Source: a virus. From it: 31,638 nt of DNA. The notes below the pieces were generated by a model that saw only the letters and a program-made list of their open reading frames with translations, had not been told where the DNA came from and ran no database searches. A program made the position numbers and the translations under genes. The stretch is from positions 1 to 31,638 of the IMG/VR virus record IMGVR_UViG_3300008108_000455; one strand, 5' to 3'. Shown piece after piece: positions 25,767 through 31,638 of the stretch. Each line of letters starts with the position of its first letter. Within the stretch, counting starts at the first letter, position 1.

Positions 25767-26121
25767 ATGGATATATCCAAGTCCATGAACCATCCGGCCT
25801 TGTATATTTTTTTCTACCACAACACGTATTAGATATTTTTAGTTTAGATTCTTCGCTTCTTTTCCAGTTTTTACCTAAAGCGCCGCTCGGTCTATTTGCT
25901 CGATGCGCACTCATTTTTTCTCTGGATTCTTTTGTGTGGTTTTTACCATACATGTTATTTAGTTTGCCGGACTGATCATTATACTTTCCTAGTGGTTTTA
26001 TTTGTTTGCAAAACTCTTCATATGATAAATCAAAAACATAGTCTGGTGTATTAAACGCACGATTTTGCGCCTCAACGTCCGCAGACTTAAGGTACTCGTA
26101 AAGTTCTTTATAAATATTCAT
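25750..26121 (-). CDS. NUMOD3-motif protein, homing-endonuclease relative
   Basis: A 123-residue protein on the strand opposite to its neighbours. Residues about 52-95 (LNNMYGKNHTKESREKMSAH, then GKNWKRSEESKLKIS) show the NUMOD3 DNA-binding repeat (N-x-M-Y/F-G-K...K-S) typical of GIY-YIG and HNH homing endonucleases in phages. No GIY-YIG or HNH catalytic motif is visible in the ~50 residues before it or the tail after it, so it is either a trimmed endonuclease or a stand-alone DNA-binding protein. It has its own GAGGAG ribosome site and an exact late promoter (26180-26187), and it overlaps the gp4 3' end tail to tail. The insertion between head-completion genes and reversed orientation fit a mobile gene. 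Confidence 0.7.
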   Translation of the reverse strand: MNIYKELYEYLKSADVEAQNRAFNTPDYVFDLSYEEFCKQIKPLGKYNDQSGKLNNMYGKNHTKESREKMSAHRANRPSGALGKNWKRSEESKLKISNTCCGRKKYTRPDGSWTWIYPSKTLD

Positions 26122-26179
26122 ATGCTGATTCTCCTCACAGAATTAGAATAGTTGGGTTGGCAGACCGCGAACTATACTT

Positions 26180-26187
26180 TATTTATA
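26180..26187 (-). promoter_or_regulatory. T4-type late promoter for the NUMOD3 gene
   Basis: Exact TATAAATA on the minus strand, 59 bases upstream of the ATG at 26121. Confidence 0.7.
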
Positions 26188-26191
26188 AACA
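26184..26191 (+). promoter_or_regulatory. Probable T4-type late promoter for the plus-strand tail block
   Basis: TATAAACA, one mismatch from consensus, 12 bases before the GTG start at 26204 and overlapping the minus-strand element. AAAGG between promoter and start may serve as ribosome site on a very short leader. Confidence 0.5.
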
Positions 26192-26203
26192 CAAAGGTTT
26201 AAA

Positions 26204-26803
26204 GTGGCAACTATATTTGATACAATCATTACACAGGGTGTTCGTTCTGGACAGATTCCAGCGCGTACTCAAGGTGCACGTGATTGGTTTCGTGAAACAG
26301 CCGGTGCAATGCGTAATGTAAATGAACGTACACTGATGAAGGGTGACAATGCTCGCCTAACAACTTCGCCAATTGTTGGCTCAATGTACATGTTCAACTA
26401 CGATCCAAAGTGGAAGGATGAACTTCCTTACTACGATAGATTTCCTCTGGTCTTTCCATTTCGTAAAGTACCTGGTGGATTCTATGGTCTCAACCTTCAC
26501 TATCTTCCACCACAACTCAGAGCCAAGTTAATGGATGGTCTATATGACTATGCCAACAACACTCGATATGACGAGTCAACAAAGATTAAACTTAACTATC
26601 AGCTTCTTACAAGTATTGCAAAAATGAGATTCTTCTCTCCTTGTGTGAAGCATTATCTTAACGAGCATGTACGTTCTCGCTTTATGTATGTGTACCCTTC
26701 CGAATGGGACATTGCTCTCTTTTTACCAACCGAACGTTTCACTAAGCAGTCAAAGACTCAGGTATGGAATGATTCGAAGAGAATGCTAGGGATTAGAAAG
26801 TAA
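26204..26803 (+). CDS. Probable gp2-like DNA-end protector / head-completion protein
   Basis: A 199-residue protein with a GTG start (ATIFDTIITQGVRSGQIPAR). Conserved-looking core: SMYMFNYDPKWKDELPYYDR, FPLVFPFRKVPGGFYGLNLH, YLPPQLRAKLMDGLYDY; the end PSEWDIALFLPTERF is also distinctive. I recall this pattern in marine T4-like phage proteins annotated as DNA-end protector (gp2), and the place next to gp4 agrees, since T4 genes 2 and 4 are close neighbours. T4 gp2 is longer (274), and I cannot verify homology by eye. Alternative: a conserved minor virion protein of unknown role. No catalytic motif or membrane segment. Its stop overlaps the next start (TAATG). Confidence 0.5.
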   Translation: MATIFDTIITQGVRSGQIPARTQGARDWFRETAGAMRNVNERTLMKGDNARLTTSPIVGSMYMFNYDPKWKDELPYYDRFPLVFPFRKVPGGFYGLNLHYLPPQLRAKLMDGLYDYANNTRYDESTKIKLNYQLLTSIAKMRFFSPCVKHYLNEHVRSRFMYVYPSEWDIALFLPTERFTKQSKTQVWNDSKRMLGIRK

Positions 26804-28122
26804 TGTCAAACGGTAATCCAAACGGTACAATATGGGGGAATTCTCCTGGCGTTGAAAACCCAAAAAATCCTGGCGGGCTGCAAATTAGATATACTTCAAC
26901 TCGAGGATATGAACTTCTTGGGACTGGAGCACCAGTACAAATAACTCCACAACAAGCTAGACAATATCAAACTGCATGGAATATTACTCCAGAAGTGCAA
27001 GCCAGATCTATGAATGAAGAATCTGGTAACCGGTTACGAAGAGCAGTAGCTGGAGCTCCAGCTACTTCCACACCTCCAGCTACTGGTGGAGGAAGTTCCT
27101 CGGCACCGGCAGCTCCTCCAGCTCCTACACGGTTTGCTAACACTTCTACTCCTACACAAGAGCTAGGACCAATTTCAAACAAAGCAGTTACATTTGCAGA
27201 TTCTCCTTCGAATGTAAATGTATCCACTCCTTCTAGATCTTTTACAATTAGCAACTTTAGAGCTGAACTTGACAGTGGAAGTGTTCTACCGTCTCACAGT
27301 TATTTGGTTACTTTCTCGCCATTTAGAAATAGTCCAGATACTCTTGTACTAAATCAAATGATGTCGGCCTATCGTGATCCTCTTACACTTCGTTGTGAAA
27401 ACGTAGTATTGCCTACTCTTCAACTTCTAGAAGAAGAGAACATTCGTAGATATGGATATGGTCCAGTTGAAAAAATTCCATATGGTGTGCAGTTTGGAGA
27501 CTTAACACTTACATGGATCGTTGATAGATATTCAGAAGTTCCAGATTTCTTTCATCATTGGATGAATTCTATTGTAACGTATGAAGCCAAAGGCGCTCTT
27601 ATGAGAGAAGGTGTAAGCACTCGTCAGGGACTCAGATCTAGAGGTGCATACGAAGTAGGATTCAAAGATGATTATACGTGTCCTGTACTGACTGTAAACG
27701 TTTATAATCAACAGCTGGTTGCAGTTGCAGACTACGTTATGTATGATGTGTTTCCAATGAATATTCAATCTGCTAATCTTTCTTGGGCAGAAGAAAATCA
27801 ATATCAAAAGTTTACAGTAACTTTTGCTTTTACTGATATGGAAACACGTGCACCAGTCAAAGGATATCGTGAACTGGTAAATGCCTTTGAAACTGGTAAA
27901 ATAAATCCAAACGAAGAAAAGAAGCAGTCTACAAATAAGGGTAGAGATGCTGCAAGAGACGGTGTTCAATCTGAATCAGATCCTAGGCTGACAGCACTAG
28001 CATCAAGTCCTTTCTCTGGAGTTACTAAAGCTCCTCCAAAAACGTCACCAGCAAAACCGACACCGCCCGGACCAGGTGCTGAAAAGAAAAATACTCTCGG
28101 ACAACCAACTACACTTGTTTAA
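26803..28122 (+). CDS. 54: Tail-tube initiator gp54-like protein
   Basis: A 439-residue protein. Residues 1 to about 145 are Pro/Ala/Thr/Ser-rich linker. Residues about 145-365 look like a gp19/gp54 tube fold: FTISNFRAELDSGSVLPSHS, LTLRCENVVLPTLQLLEEEN, YGVQFGDLTLTWIVDRYSEV and PDFFHHWMNSIVTY, then strands ending VTFAFTDMETRAP. The last ~70 residues are again low complexity (APPKTSPAKPTPPGPG). In T4 gp54 (320) joins gp48 on the hub and starts tube assembly. The gene lies just before gp26. Tube fold is fairly safe; the choice of gp54 over another tube-like protein is inferred from gp48 being assigned elsewhere and from context. Confidence 0.62.
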   Translation: MSNGNPNGTIWGNSPGVENPKNPGGLQIRYTSTRGYELLGTGAPVQITPQQARQYQTAWNITPEVQARSMNEESGNRLRRAVAGAPATSTPPATGGGSSSAPAAPPAPTRFANTSTPTQELGPISNKAVTFADSPSNVNVSTPSRSFTISNFRAELDSGSVLPSHSYLVTFSPFRNSPDTLVLNQMMSAYRDPLTLRCENVVLPTLQLLEEENIRRYGYGPVEKIPYGVQFGDLTLTWIVDRYSEVPDFFHHWMNSIVTYEAKGALMREGVSTRQGLRSRGAYEVGFKDDYTCPVLTVNVYNQQLVAVADYVMYDVFPMNIQSANLSWAEENQYQKFTVTFAFTDMETRAPVKGYRELVNAFETGKINPNEEKKQSTNKGRDAARDGVQSESDPRLTALASSPFSGVTKAPPKTSPAKPTPPGPGAEKKNTLGQPTTLV

Positions 28123-28140
28123 TATTATGGAGAATACATA

Positions 28141-28848
28141 ATGCCATTACCAAAAATCGATCAACCACTATTTGATGTAACCATTCCTTCTACAAAACAA
28201 AAGGTTGTTTTCAGACCTTTTCTTGTAAAAGAAGAAAAGATTCTATTGATTGCTCAACAAAGTGGAAATGATACTGAAATCATTCGTGCAATCAAGCAGA
28301 TCTTAATTAATTGTCTTCAAGACAATGTTGATGTTGATTCATTAGCAGTATTTGATCTTGAATATCTGTTTCTAAAGCTTCGTGCAAAGTCAGTAAACAA
28401 CGTCGTAAAGCTTTCTTATCGTGATACAGAAGATGATACCATTTACGATTTCGAAGTAAATCTTGACGACATTGAAGTTCAGTTGCCAGAAAATCTAAAT
28501 TCCAAAATTGAAATCAATAAGAATGTTGGAATGATGATGAAGTATCCTACTGCAGACATTACTGATAAGATGGGCCAATTTGAAACTGAAGTTGATCTCA
28601 TGACTTTCTTCATCATTAACTGTATTGATACCATTTACGACGAAGACAATGTTTATGCTGCAAGTGATTATACAGAAGCAGAAATTACTGAGTTTCTTGA
28701 TAGTTTGGATGTAAGTACATTTGATAAGATTCGTAAGTTCTTTGAGAATATTCCAAAGCTCTATCACAAGATCGAGTATAAGAATTCTCTAGGAAGCAAA
28801 AGGGAAATTGAGTTAACAAATCTCAAAGATTTTTTTATGTGGGGCTGA
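28141..28848 (+). CDS. 26: Baseplate hub assembly protein gp26
   Basis: A 235-residue protein (T4 gp26 is 208). The family pattern is clear: LPSTK-type strand then VVFRPFLVKEEKILLIAQQS, AIKQILINCLQDNV, AVFDLEYLFLKLRAKSVNNV and IEINKNVGMMMKYPTADI, typical of the T4 gp26 family (PF12322 in my recollection). The C-terminus KIRKFFENIPKLYHKIEY and LKDFF is also characteristic. The protein is required for hub assembly in T4 and resembles tail-assembly chaperones by size and position before the tape-measure gene. GGAG lies 8 bases before the ATG. The gene ends in a T7 run followed by FMWG-stop, with a second coding frame overlapping in -1. Confidence 0.9.
   Translation: MPLPKIDQPLFDVTIPSTKQKVVFRPFLVKEEKILLIAQQSGNDTEIIRAIKQILINCLQDNVDVDSLAVFDLEYLFLKLRAKSVNNVVKLSYRDTEDDTIYDFEVNLDDIEVQLPENLNSKIEINKNVGMMMKYPTADITDKMGQFETEVDLMTFFIINCIDTIYDEDNVYAASDYTEAEITEFLDSLDVSTFDKIRKFFENIPKLYHKIEYKNSLGSKREIELTNLKDFFMWG
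28830..28836 (+). promoter_or_regulatory. Candidate -1 ribosomal frameshift site (T TTT TTT)
   Basis: In the gp26 frame the codons are GAT TTT TTT ATG TGG GGC TGA. The seven T bases form a perfect X-XXY-YYZ slippery heptamer, 10 bases before the stop. Slipping -1 continues through TAT GTG GGG CTG AGT into the 60-residue frame, giving a 293-residue fusion. A short hairpin (28855-28867) follows at 18 bases. Confidence 0.6.
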
Positions 28849-29021
28849 GTCATACGAGTTTAACTCGATATTATTCGATGGTTTTCTCGTTAGCTCAGCA
28901 TCATAAATATTCTATTACAGAAGTTGAAAATCTGATACCATATGAACGGGATCTGTATGTCGACATGCTAATGGAATATTTGGAAGAGCAGAAAGCGCAG
29001 ATAGAAAGTAGAAATCGTTAA
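28839..29021 (+). CDS. -1-frame partner of gp26 (tail-assembly-chaperone C-terminal domain?)
   Basis: A 60-residue frame that begins with GTG inside the end of gp26 and has no ribosome site of its own, which argues for translation as an extension of gp26. It reads GLSHTSLTRYYSMVFSLAQH, then HKYSITEVENLIPYERDLYV and LMEYLEEQKAQIE: helical, with an aromatic/Pro-Tyr-Glu-Arg core. Small genes with this content follow gp26 in related phages as I recall, possibly corresponding to gp51. The layout parallels lambda G/GT, where a -1 shift adds a short domain that binds the tape measure. The next gene is tape-measure-like. The stop overlaps its start (TAATG). Confidence 0.65.
   Translation: MGLSHTSLTRYYSMVFSLAQHHKYSITEVENLIPYERDLYVDMLMEYLEEQKAQIESRNR
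28855..28867 (+). promoter_or_regulatory. Small hairpin downstream of the slippery site
   Basis: CGAGTTTAACTCG is an exact inverted repeat (5-bp stem, TTA loop). At 18 bases from the T7 run it is farther than usual for a frameshift stimulator, so its role is uncertain. Confidence 0.3.
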
Positions 29022-29629
29022 TGGCAAGAGGAAGAGTACTTGGTCGTCTAGGTAGAAATGCTGCAATGTCAGCAGCTGGAGACGTGCTCTCTTCTGGCTT
29101 TAGTGCTGTAAAAGGACTGGCTGGATCTATTGCTGGTGCTGCTAGAGGTTTATCAAATCTAGCAGATCAACAAGACCAGCCTGTACAACAAAATAAAACT
29201 AGCAACGTAATCTACGTAAACTTTGGCATGGCAGGAACTGCTGGTAAACAAAAGGTTGCCGGTGGTGGAACTTTACCACCTCCAAAAGCCGTGAAAGCTT
29301 CTGGTGTAAATCAAAACATGCCAACTGATAAGCTACTTAATGTGGCTATCAAGCAACTGACTTCTATTAATAGTACTCTGAAAAAACAACTCGAGTTTGA
29401 TAAGAAAGTCTATGACCAAGCTATTGCTGCAGAAAGAGAAGCAGCAATTGAATCTCCAACCAGTCCGTTTGGTAATATTAAAGATAGACTGTCTGGGTTA
29501 GTTGATACTCAAGGAGCTGCAGACAGAGCAAAGGGTTTGTTCAGCGGTAAAACTCTACTTGCTGGTCTTGGTCTCTTAGGTGCTGGGTCTCTTATTCTTG
29601 GATCGCTAGACAACTCAGAGTTCAATTAA
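29021..29629 (+). CDS. Tape-measure/hub-like protein, N-terminal part
   Basis: A 202-residue frame opening MARGRVLGRLGRNAAMSAAG with several Gly/Ala-rich hydrophobic helices. A coiled-coil-like segment follows (KLLNVAIKQLTSINSTLKKQ, then LEFDKKVYDQAIAAEREAAI). It ends in a Gly/Leu helix (TLLAGLGLLGAGSLILGSL) and then stops. The next frame (+1) continues as KSIGTGLGVGGFMGYVLGGV with the same character, so the protein is probably one chain of about 690 residues broken near 29610-29629. Composition (hydrophobic Gly-rich helices plus coiled coil) and position after the gp26 pair suggest a tape-measure or hub-core component comparable to T4 gp29; sequence homology to gp29 is not evident by eye. 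Confidence 0.65.
   Translation: MARGRVLGRLGRNAAMSAAGDVLSSGFSAVKGLAGSIAGAARGLSNLADQQDQPVQQNKTSNVIYVNFGMAGTAGKQKVAGGGTLPPPKAVKASGVNQNMPTDKLLNVAIKQLTSINSTLKKQLEFDKKVYDQAIAAEREAAIESPTSPFGNIKDRLSGLVDTQGAADRAKGLFSGKTLLAGLGLLGAGSLILGSLDNSEFN
29610..29629 (+). other. Frame break (+1) in the tape-measure/lysozyme gene
   Basis: Frame one ends LDNSEFN-stop at 29629. Frame two opens after TAG at 29607-29609 and reads TQSSIKSIGTGLGVGG. Omitting one base near 29612 gives LDTQSSIKSIGTG as a smooth join. Confidence 0.65.
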
Positions 29630-31103
29630 ATCTATTGGCACCGGACTTGGTGTTGGTGGATTCATGGGTTATGTTCTTGGAGGTGTGAAAGGCATACTTC
29701 CAGGAATGGTAATTGGTGTAGTTGCCGATTATCTTGGCATTGAAAATACTGCAGGTGCTGTGGCCGGTGGATATGCAGCATACAGAGTCGGTAAAACTGG
29801 CTTTGATATTTACAGACGTGTACAAAAAATACAGAAGATACGTTCAGCTCCGCGCGCTGATCCGCGACTAAGAGGAACCGGATTTAGAGATCCAAGAACT
29901 GGAAGAGCTGCTTCTCGCAAAGCAGTTAAAGCTGGTGGTGGTTGGTTATCAGGCACAACTGGAAGAAAATTTGTAGCATACATCTCTAGAAAAAAAGGCG
30001 CTGTCTTCTTAAAAGCAATTATTCGACTTCTTGGAAGAGTAACAGCAGGACTGGCTGTTACAGCAACTGGTGTAGGTGTGATTCCAGGTCTATTGTGGAC
30101 TGCTTTATCAGTTGCATTTGCAATTAGCGATGTAATGGATATTATTGATCTATGGAATGGATTTCAGGAAGAAGAAGAGCTTAAAAAAGATGCAGAAGCA
30201 GTAACTGCTGGAGCTGCAGCAGAACCTGACGCAACAAGAACTGCTGGGTCAGCGGCAGCTCCAGCCTTAGCTGCAGAAAGAATTAAAAGTAGATCTGAAA
30301 CAGGACAGCCTGAAGAAGCACAAGCTTTCTTTGAGAGTCGTGGATGGACAAAAGAACAAGCTGCTGGTATTGTTGGTAACCTAGTTGTAGAATCAGGTCT
30401 TAGAACTGATGCTGTAGGTGATGGTGGACAAGCATATGGTATTGCTCAATGGCACCCAGATCGTCAGAATGCATTTAGACAAGTGTATGGCAAAGATATC
30501 CGTAACTCAAGTTTCCAAGAACAATTAAACTATGTAGACTGGGAACTCAGAAATACTGAAGCTCGTGCTGGTAATCTTCTTCGAAATGCTACGACTGCTG
30601 AAGAAGCAGCAGCAATCGTTGATCGTAGTTATGAAAGATCTGCTGGTTACCACTTAGCTGAGCGTCAAGCAAATGCTGCTGCAATCATGGCGGGCGACTA
30701 TGCAAAGGTATCAACTGGCGGTGCTGCAGGATACGAAGGACCTGGCGGCGCTGTTGGAGCTATGGCAATAAACGCTATAGAAACTACAGCTAGACTTCTT
30801 GGTGGTGTTGCTGGTCAACTCGTAGGACCTACAAGTCTTAGAAACACCGCAGAGCCTCTTACTTCTGGAACAGATCGATCAAAAGAAATTGGCCAAAAGT
30901 CTACTGAGCTAGATGCAATTATGAAATTTGGATCACTTGATGCTCGTCAAAAATCAATTTCAACACCATCAACTCCAACTGCAGTTCTTCAAGCGGCAAA
31001 TCCAAGTGGAACCATTTCAGTAATCGATCCAAACTGGCATGGACTTGGAGATTCTAAGAATCCACTTTACAAGTATCTAGCAAATTCTAAGATGGCAGCA
31101 TGA
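29610..31103 (+). CDS. Tape-measure-like protein with tail lysozyme domain, C-terminal part
   Basis: The first ATG is at 29664, but coding continues upstream to the frame break. N-terminal hydrophobic Gly-rich segments are followed by a basic region, then two likely membrane-active or tube-lumen helices (about residues 115-160 counted from the ATG). Residues about 220-340 form a phage tail lysozyme domain (PF18013-like): SRGWTKEQAAGIVGNLVVES, then GDGGQAYGIAQWHPDRQNAF and a helical remainder to AERQANAAAIMAGD. Glu243 in VVESGL is the likely catalytic acid. The rest is a Ser/Thr/Gly-rich tail. Because the gp5 spike lacks a lysozyme, this is the probable cell-wall-degrading component at infection. 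Its stop overlaps the next start as ATGA. Confidence 0.75.
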   Translation, partial: TTQSSIKSIGTGLGVGGFMGYVLGGVKGILPGMVIGVVADYLGIENTAGAVAGGYAAYRVGKTGFDIYRRVQKIQKIRSAPRADPRLRGTGFRDPRTGRAASRKAVKAGGGWLSGTTGRKFVAYISRKKGAVFLKAIIRLLGRVTAGLAVTATGVGVIPGLLWTALSVAFAISDVMDIIDLWNGFQEEEELKKDAEAVTAGAAAEPDATRTAGSAAAPALAAERIKSRSETGQPEEAQAFFESRGWTKEQAAGIVGNLVVESGLRTDAVGDGGQAYGIAQWHPDRQNAFRQVYGKDIRNSSFQEQLNYVDWELRNTEARAGNLLRNATTAEEAAAIVDRSYERSAGYHLAERQANAAAIMAGDYAKVSTGGAAGYEGPGGAVGAMAINAIETTARLLGGVAGQLVGPTSLRNTAEPLTSGTDRSKEIGQKSTELDAIMKFGSLDARQKSISTPSTPTAVLQAANPSGTISVIDPNWHGLGDSKNPLYKYLANSKMAA

Positions 31104-31638
31104 GAAACTTATACACAACATCAGATGTAAAAGCATTTTCTCAAGCGTTCGGTTCAATAGGAATGAATCGAGCGCAATTGGCTGCTATTCAAAATTCTGC
31201 GGCAAATGAAAACGAATTAGAAGTAATACCAATCAAAACACTGAATACTTCTTTAGTTAAGATGATTGACCAGTTATCTGTCTTAGATGGATACCTAAAG
31301 CAAAAACTAGATAATCAAAAAATTGTTGATAAAAATCTTCAATTGTCTGAAAGAGAAGCTGAGCTTGAAAAACAAGTTCAACCACCAGAAATTATTCGAC
31401 AGGACGCCGAAAAAGTAGATGGTTCTTCTATGGGTGGTCTTGGACTGCTTGGTCTTGGAGCTGCAGGATTACTTGCATTCGAACCAGTAAGAGAAGCCTT
31501 GAGTGGATTAGTAAGCCTTGCAGTAGATGCTGGTAAGTTTGCTACAAACGTTCTAAAGTCTATCAATGGACTTTTTGCTTCGATGTTTTCTGGAACTCCA
31601 GATGCTTCTGTACAACAACCGGCTGAAGGTGGTGTAGC
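31100..31638 (+). CDS. Second tape-measure/hub-like protein (truncated by window edge)
   Basis: The frame opens at ATG 31100 (overlapping the previous stop) and stays open for 179 codons to the right edge. It begins MRNLYTTSDVKAFSQAFGSI, then has a coiled-coil-like stretch (LVKMIDQLSVLDGYLKQKL, then NLQLSEREAELEKQV) followed by a Gly/Leu helix (MGGLGLLGLGAAGLLAF). This order of coiled coil then Gly/Leu helix repeats the layout of the preceding protein. It is probably a further tape-measure or hub-core protein; the rest lies outside the window. Confidence 0.65.
   Translation, partial: MRNLYTTSDVKAFSQAFGSIGMNRAQLAAIQNSAANENELEVIPIKTLNTSLVKMIDQLSVLDGYLKQKLDNQKIVDKNLQLSEREAELEKQVQPPEIIRQDAEKVDGSSMGGLGLLGLGAAGLLAFEPVREALSGLVSLAVDAGKFATNVLKSINGLFASMFSGTPDASVQQPAEGGV

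Noticed and set aside
25766-25800. Possible terminator in the gp4 / NUMOD3 convergent end (ATGGATATATCCA inverted repeat near 25767)
   Set aside because: The short AT-rich inverted repeat is not followed by a T-run and lies inside the NUMOD3 coding sequence.
27532-27969. 145-codon minus-strand frame opposite the gp54-like gene
   Set aside because: It is fully antisense to a well-supported structural gene, with no ribosome site and Cys/Ile/Phe-rich non-native composition.
28902-28909. CATAAATA as a plus-strand late promoter before the tape-measure-like gene
   Set aside because: One mismatch, inside the conserved HHKYS-coding stretch, and more than 100 bases from the next start. Coincidence is more likely.

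Overview
The window is part of the virion-structure region of a T4-like contractile-tailed phage (myovirus), probably marine and related to cyanophage/pelagiphage-type T4 relatives. The host cannot be read from the sequence. The call rests on a recognisable T4 morphogenesis set (gp4, gp5, gp6, gp7, gp8, gp25, gp26, gp27, gp48, gp53, a gp54-like tube initiator), on T4-type late promoters (TATAAATA), on tight stop/start overlaps (TAATG, ATGA), and on large low-complexity structural and fibre proteins of the kind found in marine T4-like phages.

Minus strand, 25.28 kb down to 1: one long co-oriented baseplate and fibre block. Its order is gp48 (tail-tube cap), gp53 (wedge), gp27-like hub, gp5-like spike without a lysozyme domain, a helical protein of unknown function, gp25, gp6, gp7 (enlarged), gp8 (enlarged), a DUF4815-type virion protein broken into three frames, a second virion protein broken into two frames, a small coiled-coil protein, a repeat-rich fibre-like protein, and a collagen-like (Gly-X-Y) fibre cut by the left edge.

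Plus strand, 25.33 kb to the right edge: gp4 head-completion nuclease-like protein, a probable gp2-like DNA-end protector, a gp54-like tube initiator, gp26, a 60-residue ORF lying in the -1 frame of gp26 just after a T7 run, then two tape-measure/hub-like proteins. The first carries a phage tail lysozyme domain and is split by a frame break; the second runs off the window. A minus-strand NUMOD3 protein (homing-endonuclease relative) is inserted between gp4 and the gp2-like gene. Two compact divergent late-promoter pairs (around 25.31 and 26.18 kb) drive the two strands apart.

How it fits together: gp27 and gp5 form the hub and spike; gp53, gp25, gp6, gp7 and gp8 form the wedges; gp48 and gp54 cap the hub and start the tube; gp26 and its -1-frame partner look like a tail-assembly-chaperone pair; the tape-measure-like proteins set tube length and probably carry the wall-degrading activity that gp5 lacks; the left-hand proteins are peripheral or fibre components.

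Most notable: (1) a candidate -1 programmed frameshift fusing gp26 to its neighbour; (2) transfer of the lysozyme function from the spike to a tape-measure-like protein; (3) four +1 frame breaks, one explained exactly by a 7-bp tandem duplication, and an apparent deletion junction between gp8 and the DUF4815 gene, which must be resolved as assembly error or real lesions; (4) beta-rich modules shared among gp7, the DUF4815 protein and gp53. No tRNA, CRISPR, rRNA or convincing terminator was seen, and there is no gene-free stretch longer than about 85 bases.
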